DNA of 64,000 bases. Origin: Cristatella mucedo (taxonomy: Eukaryota > Bryozoa > Phylactolaemata > Cristatellidae). Positions within the stretch are counted from its first letter, which is position 1, and each line of letters opens with the position of its first letter. A program made the translations under genes and the position numbers. The stretch covers positions 2,559,501 through 2,623,500 of the forward strand of contig WPIO01000046.1 in the NCBI GenBank assembly GCA_009760855.2, in the 5' to 3' direction. A model generated the notes under the pieces. The model made no database searches, was not told where the DNA came from, and was given only the letters and a program-made list of their open reading frames with translations. This document shows positions 14,301 to 26,833 of this stretch, piece after piece.

Positions 14301-17300
14301 TTTCCATGCAGAAACAAGCTATCACAGAGCGCCAGATATGACGATGCTGCCGGTGCCTCTCCTGCTTATGTCGGCTACATCAATCCCGATGCACAGTCAC
14401 AGGCATTCAAGGTGTTGCAAAGCACCATCGACAGCGGCAAGAGTGAGTCGTAGCAATTCGGCCTGAACTTTGGACGACTGCCAGCCTGTGTGCTTCATCG
14501 TGAGGAGCCTTGTGATGCCCTGGGTCTCTCTTAGTTTTTTAGCAGAACTTTTTGTGTTCATTCATTTGAGGTCTAGAGAGATGGAAGCGGCGTAGCAGAT
14601 GAGTAAGCAAACACTGAGCTCTGTGGGGGTACGGGGTTTGAAGCAGATGAACAGTCTTGGCATTCATTTTGTCAAGATCTCTGATGTTAAGAGACATACG
14701 AATTCTCCCGGAGACCGGTTATCCCATCGAGTCGAAGGCTGCTGCCCCTGCCACTTTTCGCCTGCTCAGTCAATTCCAGTGAGTCAAGAGCGAATTCGAG
14801 TTGCCGAATGTGAACTCATTTCTAGCATTCTGCAGCAATGTCCTAAGCTGTACGTGTGGGCAAAGCAGGAAGACATCGGGATTGCTAAGCTGCACTCATA
14901 AATGTGGTGACCAACGTCTGCCCACACTTGCTGAAGGTGAATTAATTCAGCTCGTGTCCAGAATGAAGCTTTCAAAGACAAGGGGCTGAGCACTGACCGT
15001 GCTCTGGCCTCTTAACAGCTGTGAGAGGGGCTGAAAGGGCGTGCTGCTGTCTCTTGCTGGCAAATGCTTTGACGCGCCACCGCAGGATCGATGCTGGCTT
15101 GCAGACTGCCGTGTATGTTCGTTCTCTGTATATTCTGTTAGTTCCAGTTAGTGACGATGGTAAGATCTTTGTCGGATCGGCCCATGTCAGCATGCCGAGC
15201 CCAATGCTTTGCCGAGCATCCGGTTTTCTTCCGACGGCGTCGAGTTTTTTGGAACTCGAAGCTGATGTTACATATTAACTCTTGTAGATATTGGACCTGG
15301 TGTACAGCCGTGGCAAAGGTAAGCCTGTGTGAATGACACTAGGTTTCATGTCGTGGCGATTCTAGGAGCCTGCTTGCTCTTTACTCAGTTTACTGCCGGT
15401 CGCCTAGTAGTGCTGTCAGTTTTTGATCAGCAATTGGCCATCCTTCATTGACTTGTCTCTCATGTCTCGTGTCTTGCCTAGGTCGTTCTTGTGGGTAGCC
15501 AGCAGTCACCTTAGAAAGGACACGTGCAGCTGTACATCACGCACTGGTGGCTGTGTGCGTGTGCCTTGCTCGTGCCTAAGCAGAAGGTCATTCACGCTCT
15601 ACCTGTTCCTGTGTGCCCCTTGAAAAATATCTGCAATGTCTACGATCATTGTAAACCATGAAAGCCTGACCGTGTTTGCCAGATATTCTGCCAGCATAGA
15701 CGGTGCCCAACACGTTAACAGTATCTCGAGTGCCGAGTATTATTACCCTACCCTCCCCCCCCCCCCCCCCCCGTTAATGCCATGCAGGTACAGGCTATCA
15801 GTTGGTTCCACATTGGTGCTGCTGTTAGCATTTTTAGTCGGCTCCACATTTCTGCTGCTGGTCGCATTTTTATTTTACCTAAGGCTTTGATTGCTTTTTT
15901 GTCACTCCGCTGTTGCTATGCTTGCTTTCTGCACGAGTAGTCCATGCCATTATGTATAGTCTATTAACCGACGACATTTGTTGGACAACTTTTGGCTGAT
16001 GCTGGGCAACTTCATATCTCTTTCGCAGAATGATCCTACTCAGCCCAGATCAGGCCACGGACATGGTTTGCAGCTTAGCTGCTTCTTTTTAATAGCATTT
16101 TCTTGAAGTTAACATTGTACATTATTGTCCTTGGATTCTTGGCGAGCTGGAACTGTTAATATAAACTGTTGATTGAGATTGAGAGAGAGAGAGAGAAAGA
16201 GAGAGAGGAAGAAAAAGTAGGTAATAAAGAGGAGAGAGCAGTTATTGCTTCTCGTAAGCTCCATGGCTTCTGCTGATGTGCTACTCTCCTAGCGATTATT
16301 TCAAGTGGTAATGACGTTATGCATCTCCGAGGTGCATCATCAGCCGAGTGTGTCAATTATCTCGGAAGACATTCTTGCTCTTGCCCGATGCTATATTAGC
16401 AGACCTCATACAGCAGGCTAAGTGGCAGCTGACTTGACTAACCAGCCAAACTTACTCGGAAGTGCAATTTTACTGTTCAGCCTCAGGATTAGAAGAGGGG
16501 AGCACCACTTCTGCTCCCGTGAGCACCTGCTTTGGGAGCAGAACTCCTGCTCCCAAAGTGCCGAAACTTGGTAGGTGGGGTTGTCATTTCCGCTTTGTTC
16601 ACTTAACATGATTGTAGTCGTACCACTGCAATCGCATCGGTGAGACTATTGCATTTTTATCCCGAACAAATTGTTCCTCCATATTTGTATGGTAAATGGT
16701 TTTGCACTATGTATGCTGCGGCAGTAATCCGGCGTCTGCACTGCCTGTGGGTGAATGCCCTATCTGCTTCAATTGAGCTATGCTTTATCTGCTGACCGAG
16801 TGGTAAGTGACTGGTCCTATTTCATTTTAGTTTAGTTACGACTTGCTAGCTTCTGGCTTGCCATCCTGTAGAGCTATGCAGCGTGGTAGCACGCCTCGAC
16901 GGTAGCACCTCTATTGCTGCTACCTGCACCACCGCACTGCTGCACGCTCAGCTCGGCCAGTGCATGGTGCTGCGCCTACCTAACCATGGACTGCATTTGC
17001 ATGCTGCCCTTTGCAGACTCACTGTAAATGAAATTTCGCTTGAGCCTAAAACGTGCACGCCATCGCCTACCTTTCTGATGGTGAAAGCTGAGGAAGCTGG
17101 CGCATCTACTGAGGATGCTCGCACAGGCAGCACTAGTGCTAGTCGTAGCGCAGTCGGCAGCACCCAGGTCAAGGCCGCTCCGTCTAAGGCTCTACCCCCG
17201 GTGCATGTGCACGCGTAAGTGTATGCTGTTGGCTCGCCCTGCAACGCTGACTCGTGCAAATGCAGTTAACTTTGACCTGCTTGCTAAATTACTTCCTAAT

Positions 17301-17612
17301 CATCTAGTGCTATATTATTCATGCAGAAGAATGCTGCTGCTGCTACTGATACTGGTGGTTCTGCATTATATCAGTGGCCAGTCTGGCACTGGTCGATTAA
17401 GGACGATTAAGCTCCCGATTCCCTTTGTATTAGATGCTGCCCTTTAAAGTGGCCTGTCATCTCATCCCTGTGAGAGAGCACTCTCTCCCCTCTGCCTCTG
17501 TCTGTTCTCTGTATGCTCTCTCTCTGCTCTGCTCAACTCTGCTCTGCTCTGTTCTCTCTCACTTTCTCTCGTTCTCTCTCTGCTCTCTCTTTCTATACTT
17601 GCTTGTTTTCTA

Positions 17613-17661
<49 letters not shown>

Positions 17662-19837
17662 CTCACTTGTGAGATGGCATCGCTACTGCACACATAAATA
17701 CCGTAAGAGTATGCTCAATCCCTCTAGTCTAGATCAGTTTACGTGTATAGCTCTAGGCTCTAGGAGAGGCAGGCAATAGGCCAATGCCAGCACTTCTAAT
17801 TATTGAAGTGCATGTGAAATATTTGTTAACTTGCTTATCTTGAAGCAGAAGAGAGCCCATCATCAGTGATAGAGAGTACACATGCAAGATGGTTTTTCCA
17901 CCCTGATAAAATGTGCACACTGTCCTGCTGCACTCGGGCTAGCTTGTTTTGGTTACTTTTTTCCTGCCTACTTGATACTGCTATGGACATTAAGGATGCA
18001 CGGTTGTGTAATCGGTTTGCCTGTAGCAATTTATCAGCAACCTCTGCTTTATGCACTAAAAGCTTCCATGCTACACGTAGGTCGCCTTGTATGTATGTAT
18101 CTCTTTTTGTGGCTCAGACTCTAAACGAGTGTTAAGGCTGGATTTTGTATAGAGCCATCGAAGCCTAAGCGGGTTTCGGCGCTCATACAGTGGCCAGCAG
18201 ACCTCGTCTCACGAAACAAAGAGAAAGTGAGAAGCATCGCTCGGTCAGAATGGCAACTTTAGCAAGTTGGTAAAATAAAATGAGCAACACAATACTTCTG
18301 GAAAGGATTTTCAGCATTGCTAGCAGGAGAGAAGTTTTAGTTAAATAAAAAAGTAAAAAATATAAATCATTTGTATAGTGCCCTAAGAGAACTTAAATGT
18401 CTATTCAGGTGCTTCACATATGCCTCGGGGCTCGAGCCCACAACCTCAGCCAGGTCTTGATCTGGGCAAGCCCTAAACCGCTGGACCAAGCCAGCGCGAA
18501 ATTGTAGAAGTAAGTTCTACAATCTAGGACCTTGAGAGCAAAAGCTTCTGTTGCTAACAGTATTTTAAGCGAAAGAAGGCCAGCTAATTTATTGGCCATA
18601 AACGACCTGAGTGCACTAGAAGGCTTAAACCGATGCAGCAGCTCTGCTAGGTTTGAAGGAGCCTAGCCGTTGTTGGCCTTGTGGATCAAAGTAAGAATTT
18701 CACTTTTTATCCGTTGATTAAACGGGAACCATTGCAGTTCCTTCAGCAAAGAAGACACGTGGCTGAACGATTTGTTGACTAGCCTTGCAGCCACATTCGT
18801 CCCCAGCTGAAGAGGCTTAATGGCTAACCTAGCCAAAACAGAAGTGCAGCAGTCCAGCCTAGACAGAACCAGGAAGCTAGTCAGATCTTGACTTAGATGT
18901 TAAACCAGCCACCGTCGTAGACAAGCATGCTGAGATCGAACGTGATGACGATCTGGTGGAAGTTATCTTCTTGTTGAAACTTTTGAACGTCAAAACAGTT
19001 TTTTTCAGGGGATACCTCAATTCTGAGCACGTGATGACAGTCACATAGCAGCTCTGCCAATTAGAAGAGCAGAGTCTCCTAGTCCAGCCCTGTGCTTGAA
19101 GTAACCATTGAGCAGGAGTTCGAATACATCATCATTTAGCACACAAAATTGGCCGAAATCCAGTACCGAATGTCTGAAAGGCAGGCATTCAGTTTAACAG
19201 TCGCTCTCTTAGATGGTTTAGACATCACGTACAGCTGGGTATCATTAGCATAGAAGTTATAGCCGATCCCAGGGCCCATGTTTTATTACTACTGCAAGAG
19301 GCTCTACATAAATGGAGAACGGCAAAGGTTCGAGAACGGTGCTGCACGATCGCCATGCGACACAGACTGGACAGGATCGAACAATTACAACTTGAACCAT
19401 GCCAGAGCCTCAGCAACCCGGCTGAGCAGTCTCAATCGCTTAAATACCAAGGCTAGCGGAAGAGTCTAGATGCAGATCAAGAAGACCTGCATTGCCAACA
19501 GAATACAAACAATTATCAATATCTATATTTTTCAAGTTTTGGTCCTGAGCAATGATCTGAAATGGTAGGCGGACAATTACCAAGGTCACTGTGACAGATA
19601 TCCTTTGTGATCCGAGATCGAGAATATGGCCATCAATGTGAGCTGCACGACAAACGTGTTGGACCAAGCCAAAAGTTGTCCTTGCCCTCAAGAAATGAGT
19701 GCTCCAGGCCTTTGCTAGGTCATCAGTGTGAATGTAAAAATCTACAGCAATCAATAACTGCCTGTCCCCGGGAAATGTGTTTCCGGGGAACTCCAAAAAG
19801 TCTTCCATAAACAAAGTTAGACTGCGGGAATATATAT

Positions 19838-19892
<55 letters not shown>

Positions 19893-22698
19893 AGGCACTT
19901 CACATATATGGCAGGGCTCGAGCCTACGACCTAGATCATATAATGCATTCACCTTGACGTCAGCTTTAATGGCGAGCACCTTAACCCTTGGACCAAACCA
20001 GGGTGGTGGTTTGCGACATTAAGAAGCACTATCTTAGACTGAAAGAATGAGAAACATGGTCGGGTACCTACCTTTCTGGCATGCAGCCCACTCGAGCTTG
20101 GTGTCATCCATATCTCGTTCAGAAGAAATATCGTGTGTGTGCAATGCAGCAGGCTGACTGCACTCCAACTAAGTATACATCTTATTTCAGTCTTTGTAGC
20201 TAAAAAAAAAAAACGGTGCAGCTGCTGCAGGCTGTGTATGCTCGAGCGAACCCATCAATGCATTGAACATGCATAATCTGGTTCCACAGCTGTTTGCCAA
20301 GGATCGAGAGCTGCACGGCCAGCGTGCGTGTGCTCTATCGGTTCCCTACTCACCTGAGTTGCAGTAGCGAAGCAGTCCGGTCTAGTCTCGTGCACCTGCA
20401 TGCTGCTGCTGCTGCTGAATGCCGGCACATATCGATCTGCTGATCGTAATGCTGGTCCCTTTCTGTGTGGTGCTTGCAAGCAGCTCTGCTGCCTACGCTG
20501 CTCAGCATCAATCACTGTTGTACTAACGATTGTTAGGTCGTCCATTACAGGCTATTATCGCTGCCTGGGCTCCACATTGCATTTTGAGAATGGGCCATTA
20601 AACCTCTAAAGTTAAATAGTTCATTCGATTTAACTAAGAAGCAGAGATTTACCCATTCCAGCGAGGCTGGTTGTTGTAAAGTTACTTTGAACCTTTTGGT
20701 CCTGTAGTGAAGTATTTAGTCACTTCCAATGACTTATACCTAATAAAAAACCGACTATTGGCAAGTTCATCGAAATTGGTCATAGGGCAGACTTAAGTGT
20801 TTTTATTATTGTGGATCACCGGCACTTGCAGGCTAGTTTTAAAATGCAGGGGCTTGAGGCAGCACTTGTTCGCAAAGTGTCAGCGTCCTCGTTCCCTCGT
20901 TGCCTTTCTTTATAAATAAATATAATTCATTTGTATAGTGCCCTAAGAGAACTTGATCACTATTCAGACGCTTCACATATGCCTCGGGCTCGAGCCCACG
21001 ACCTCAGTCAGACCTTGGTCGGGGCGAGAGCACCTTAACCGCTGGACCAAACCAGCTCGGCGAGAATTATATTTGTTCGCAAAGTGTTCCCTCATTGCCT
21101 TTTTTTCTTTTTGGTGCGCCGTGTAGTGCCATGACGTTCGAAAACTATTCGGAAATGAAAACCATGAGTGTGTTTGGTTATGAGAGCAGCCAGAGGGAGA
21201 GTAGAGACAGTGAGAAGAAGGAGGAGGCTGAGCTAAGGAACGCTGAGGTACTGAAGCATACTACAAATGCTCCCTAGATGACTCAGAGCCGTCTGCTTAA
21301 GTGCATCTACACTCTTAACGACTTTCGCTTCACATCAAGCAGGACCAGACCCAGTTAAACTCTGGAAGTGGTAACCAGGCATGTGGAAAGGTGCTCTGTA
21401 AGGATCTGGTGGTCAATAGTGTCTAATGGCAAGTATTACCAAGTCCGTCGTGGTCACTACCAGCCAGTTTTTGTGAATCTTTTGGAAGAGCTCGTTTGCG
21501 CAAAATACGTCACTTTAGTAAAGGTTGTAAGCGAATGCATTCACTTTTAATCAGAGCGTCGGTTGCCTCTTGCAAAGGATTCGAGGTAGCGCGCAGAGGT
21601 TGGGCAAGCAAACCCTCCTCTGCACCTCTCCCTTACTGATGAATGCTGCTGCTGGTTGTTGGCAGCTATAACTAGCAAGCAGTGCCAAAGCTGGAAACCG
21701 AGGCGAGTGTCACACGTGATTAGGGTTAGAGCTATTAGGGTAAGATTAGGGCTTGTAGTCCAGAGGCAAGTGTGAGGTGGATCAAAAGTAATGGCAGCAA
21801 CGAAATACGCCACAAGCTAAGGCTGCTTTTCTGTATGTGATTAATTCGCAAGCGGATTGACTTAGTAGATGCTGGGTAATTTAGACTTAAAATTCTACTG
21901 AGGGCTGGCTGCAACCATCTTTGGTTTGCTTTGAGAGCAGTCCTGGTGGTAAGTGCGCCCTGATTTGCTGCCATGTATTCATGCCATGTCACTGTATTAT
22001 TGTATTATGTATTATGCATTATTCATTGGGCTCGGCTGATCCAGCAGCCTCAGTTATGTAGGCAGATGAAAAGCTTTTGTGGCCATCGCCCTGCTTGCAG
22101 CAGACAATCAAGGATCAACCCTTAATGTAGGACTCAAACCGGCGACCCAGTGATAGCACCTTAGCCCCAGGCTGAGACCCAGTCACAGTAGAAAGAAGTG
22201 TGGCTATTTTTGTTTTCACCACTCACCTGCCTTACCATCGTACGTGCTATTGTCTCTTTGATTTGGTAGGCATTCAGTGTTGCCTGCTGAAGTAAATCAA
22301 CTTGGCTTGCCTGTCTTACTTATGTTTGTATTGTATGCCAGTCTTGTGTTCTTTCGTGTAGAACCTCTAAGCCTGGTGAACAGCAACCAAGCCCAGGTAC
22401 GGAGAGCTGTACCTCGAGCCGCCAGTGGTTCGCTTGCTCTCTTTGCTTTAGCCAATGCATGACTAAGTCGAGTGCAGTGCCCCCCTTCCTGTCCTTTATG
22501 AAAATATCCCTCCCCTTTCCTTCGACTGCCTTTACGATACCTTTTTTGCCAGCCGTCTGGCTGCTCTTTCGCTCGCTAGTTTCTTACACTGGTCACAGCT
22601 AGCCTCCTTATGTAGAGCTCACACTACGTCGAGGCCTGTAGTTTGCAAAGACAGTGGGATTGCTCAAAACTGAACTTGCTGCCAATTTCGAAAGCAAG

Positions 22699-22773
<75 letters not shown>

Positions 22774-25700
22774 CACAAAACTGAACATGCTACCAATTTC
22801 GAAAGCAAGGTTTGTGTGTGTGTGTGTGTGTGTGTGTGTTTGTTTGTTTGTGAGCTGCCTAGCCAAACACCATTGTGACCTTACCCGTTTGGATAGAGCA
22901 GAGGATTGCTCCCACAAGTCACAGGAAATGCAGTCAACCTAACTTTTAATTGCATCGTATGGATACATTAATCTGTGAGGTGCCTTCTTTGGCCTTTAGT
23001 TTGTGCAGTTAGTCCTTTTATGTGCACGAAAGTGCCCTTAGTGCAGGTGTTTTCATCATGATAAGATTATGAGACCATCGCTGGGCAACAGCGTTAAATC
23101 TTCTGCTCTTGGTGAAATCTCTGGCATATCTGGCCCGTCGGATTGCTCCAAGGCGATTCGCTCACCTGCTTGGCAAAGGAAGATGTAGCACTTTAAAAAA
23201 AATCGGCTTTACTGAGACCTGGTATTGTGATCAGAGTTGTAGAATTGTTTGGCTATTATGGAGTCCGAGGCCATAAGCTGTCGGTATAAATTTGTCTGCG
23301 AGCAGCTGCATGCAGTTGACACTGCCTTGGCAGCTTAGTCGGTGTGAAAAAGATTATTGTAGCTTTGCAGATAGGTTTTCATGTAGGCTTTCGGCAGTGG
23401 TCAAAACAATAGCCATCACTTGTCCTTTGCCTTATGCGCACATGGTACAGTGGCATACTGGAGAATTTGTGTGTGATCAGTGCCGTGCAACAGTTCTTTC
23501 ATTTCTTTTAGCTGCATGGGCTGCACCAACTGAAAGGAGTGCAGCGCCCGCACCACCACCACCTTCGGCAGCTTCCTCAAATGCCATCCGTGGATGGCAG
23601 CCTCAGTCGGGCCCAGGCAGCAATGCTCCTGCTGCTGGTGGATCTGGTCTGCCTGTGAGGGGCAGTGCAGTGGTCACCCAGGCCAACATCGATCTGACTA
23701 AGATACCAATATGTGACGGCTGTCGACAGGCGATCAGGTAATCGAGTTTAGTACTCAAGTTGAAATCTCCTTGCCCCTCCCCTTCACTACCCTTACTGGT
23801 TGGATCCTAATGGTCATCAGACTCATCTGCAGTAGCTCTGATCCAATTGTTGGGGGAGGATCAAACTGAACCCAGCAAAGATGTGCGTTGGTGGAGGCCT
23901 GAATTCGGCAGTGACAGGCATCTGTTTAATTGGCATAATTTATGACAAATTTCATTGTTCTTAGCAAAGCAACCCTTGGGCATCGGTCGATTAAGTGTGT
24001 CTGCTGTGGCTTGAATTAGGGCTGCACTGGCCTGTACAAAAGTGCTAGCAGCGGGCACTAAACTTGATTATGCCACTCTCATATTACATGAACCCACATT
24101 TGATGTGTGCACTGATTGCATACACATTCCCATGTGCACTTAGAATACACTCAGCTTTGCTTTTGTCCTGTAAATGCAAAGTTTTTCCATTCCTTGTAGC
24201 ATGCTGTCTACTGCCGTTCTCTTTCTTTTTGTGCAGAGGACCATTTGTCGTGGCCTTGGGCAAGACCTGGTGCCCCAATCACTTCACTTGTGCCAAGTGC
24301 AATGTGCAGCTCGTCAATGTTGGTTTCATCGAGCTTGGCGGAGCAGTTTATTGCGAAGGCGACTACGAAAAGTACTTTGCACCTTCGTGTGCTCGCTGCA
24401 ACAAAGCCGTGGTCGGGGTAAGCTGAAATCTGGAGATTGTCACCTCTGGTCAGCCATTGACCTTTTCTCGGTCGGCTGCATGCTTATTTACGTTGCAACC
24501 GTCGACGAGTGAGTGAACAAGCTGCTCGACTGCTTAGCAACAAACACTGGCTTTTAATGCCTTAGGCAGTTTTAAAAAATCTACCCTGATTGTCAATCAA
24601 GTAAAATCTATGTGAAGATGTAATGTATCTCCGTCTGTAATTCCACAGAGCCACAAAGAATATGTGGGTGTTACTCAGGAGATTTTTGTATTAACAATAC
24701 AATAGCCCAACCCAACCCACGATTTATTGAGCATGACTGCTACAGGACGGGCAGTATTAGAATGTGTCCTCTCCCCAGATTAGGGTTTAGGGGGTTCTAT
24801 TCCCTTATTCGGGTTGGCTTGGACTCGACGGGCTTCAAGAGTTAAATCGGATAGTATAGCATGCCTAATAGCTTGCAACTTATCCCACAATTCAGCCGTG
24901 TCTGATGCTACTGTCTAGAGCACTGGTTCTCAACCTTCCTAATGCCGCGACCCTTGAATACCGTTCCTCATGTTGTGGCGACCCCCAACCATACAATTAT
25001 TGTGTACAAAATGTGGAAATGCATATTTTCCGGTGGTCTTAGGAGACCCCTGTGAAAGGGTCGTAAACCGCTGGTCTAGAGCTCTCAGCCGATGCTGAAC
25101 CTTGTCCCATAGATGGGTTAAGGTCAGTGCTGTTGACTTGGTCTTTTCTGCAAGCGCTGAACAATTAGGGGACCTGTCGACAAACTGCAGCAAAACTTTG
25201 GTAGTATGTTTCGGATCGTTGTCCTATTCAGAAATAACATTAGTGCCCAGCAGTCATAAGTCATATCTTGGCACAGTAACCTTGTCTGGGATTCTTCGGT
25301 CGTCCAGTGTCTGTGCTGCTATGCCCACTCACTGTGTGCTCCTTTGTGGGCCTTCGTCAGTGGCAGAGATTTCTTTTCTACCCTCCCATAAGCCCGTATT
25401 CGTTGAGTTTTGGTCTCACCTTGTGTTTGCCGAGTTTTGGTCTCACCTTGTGTTTGCTGAAGATCGGCAGACGATCACCTTTCATGGTAGAAGCCCGAGG
25501 GTGATCAGATCCAGGCCGTTTTTTCATCATCCCTAGCACAGGCATTTTCCGAATGTTATATCAGACAGCTTTCTCACCGATTGCCGGCTTCTTAGTGATC
25601 TCTTGGTTTCTCATCTTCCCAAGATAGCAAGACTATAGCTGGCACATCACAAAATCCACAAGGCAGCTTCCCTTTGCCGTAGATACTTTAACTGCATGCC

Positions 25701-26796
25701 ATTGTCGGTACGGTCTGGGTGCTTCAGCCAAGGTCACTGGGGTGTCTGCCCAATCTTTCTAGCATGCTAGCGAGTCAAGAATGTGGTGCACCTTTTACTA
25801 GACAAATAATGTATGCAAATGGAACACAGATTATTTTGGCGGTATTTAAAGATACAATAACTACAGATTTTCTCTGCAAGCAGATTTTTCTAGGATTATT
25901 ACCCCATAGAACGCCCAAGTGTGATCAGAGAATATCCCCAACCAGCTACCAAAATTCGAACCGGCAACTGGCTGTCGGTATGCGGTTACTAAATGGTCAT
26001 CGACAAATATGCCCACTTCTGGGTTTACCCAGGTTCAGCACTCAGAAGTCCTTCTGAGCAAGAAGTTATTACAAAAGCACTCTTTCTTCGTAGCCAATGA
26101 ACGAAAATATATTTGGTAATATTTACAATCAAGTTACTGTAGTTCCAACAGCACCTGCTGAGATGCATAGGTCATACTCCCAGGAGGCTAAGTGAGACAA
26201 AAGTTCGTGGGCTCGAGCCCCGAGGCATATGTGAAGCGCCTGAATAGAGACTGAGTTCTCTTGGGGCGCTATACTAATGAATATATTTATTTTATATAAA
26301 ACTCATTGCCTCTTGATTTGCGTGTGTATGTGTATATGTGTGTGTGTGTTTATTTATACGTGCAGTGCTGGCCCAAAAATCCACGCACCCTGGGAATAGC
26401 AATAATAATAAGTTTACCACTACCTCGTACAAACCTCAAATCCTTTGGAGACCGTGCATTTAGTTCGTATGCTCCCAAAGCCTGGAACTCCCTCCCGACT
26501 TGCATCAGAACATCCCCTGACTTGACCGCATTTAAAAAGAACTTTAAAACACACCTATTTAGGACAGCATTTAGTGGGTCCGTGTGATTCGTCCTTCATG
26601 TGCTTATGTGTGCTGACACTGTGCATGCTGCCACTAACCACACTTGTATGCTTACCCTGTGCATGTCACCCCTAACCACGTTGTTCATGTTGTTTATCAA
26701 GCATGATATTACTCACGATTCAATCACGTTTCCCTTTGCAGCAAATGTAAAGCGCCTAGGAAGAGATTGAGTTCTCTTAGGGAGCCTTATCAAGTG

Positions 26797-26833
<37 letters not shown>

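Larger units (their letters stand above)
9247..14311. other. Gene 1 intron 3
   Basis: Five kilobases holding a LINE-A fragment, a LINE-B 3' copy (10735-11268), a (GT)n array and a LINE-A 3' copy (13620-14200). Parts such as 9781-10730 and 11400-13600 show no recognisable gene or repeat. Confidence 0.7.
14443..17087. other. Gene 1 intron between exons 4 and 5
   Basis: It contains the candidate 31-nt exon (15288-15318), an 18-base C run (15755-15772) and a short (GA)n at about 16178. The rest shows no recognised repeat or gene. Confidence 0.65.

Noticed and set aside
16029-16065. Possible exon ([12 protein letters not shown]) after TCTCTTTCGCAG
   Set aside because: From exon 4 the frame meets a stop at once, and from the 31-nt candidate it leaves in a phase that does not fit exon 5 or exon 6. 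The donor is weak.
20383-20480. Cysteine-containing frame ([12 protein letters not shown]) that resembles a LIM knuckle
   Set aside because: No suitable donor or acceptor in the right phase, no second LIM half nearby, and LIM1 of gene 1 is fully explained by exons 7 and 8.
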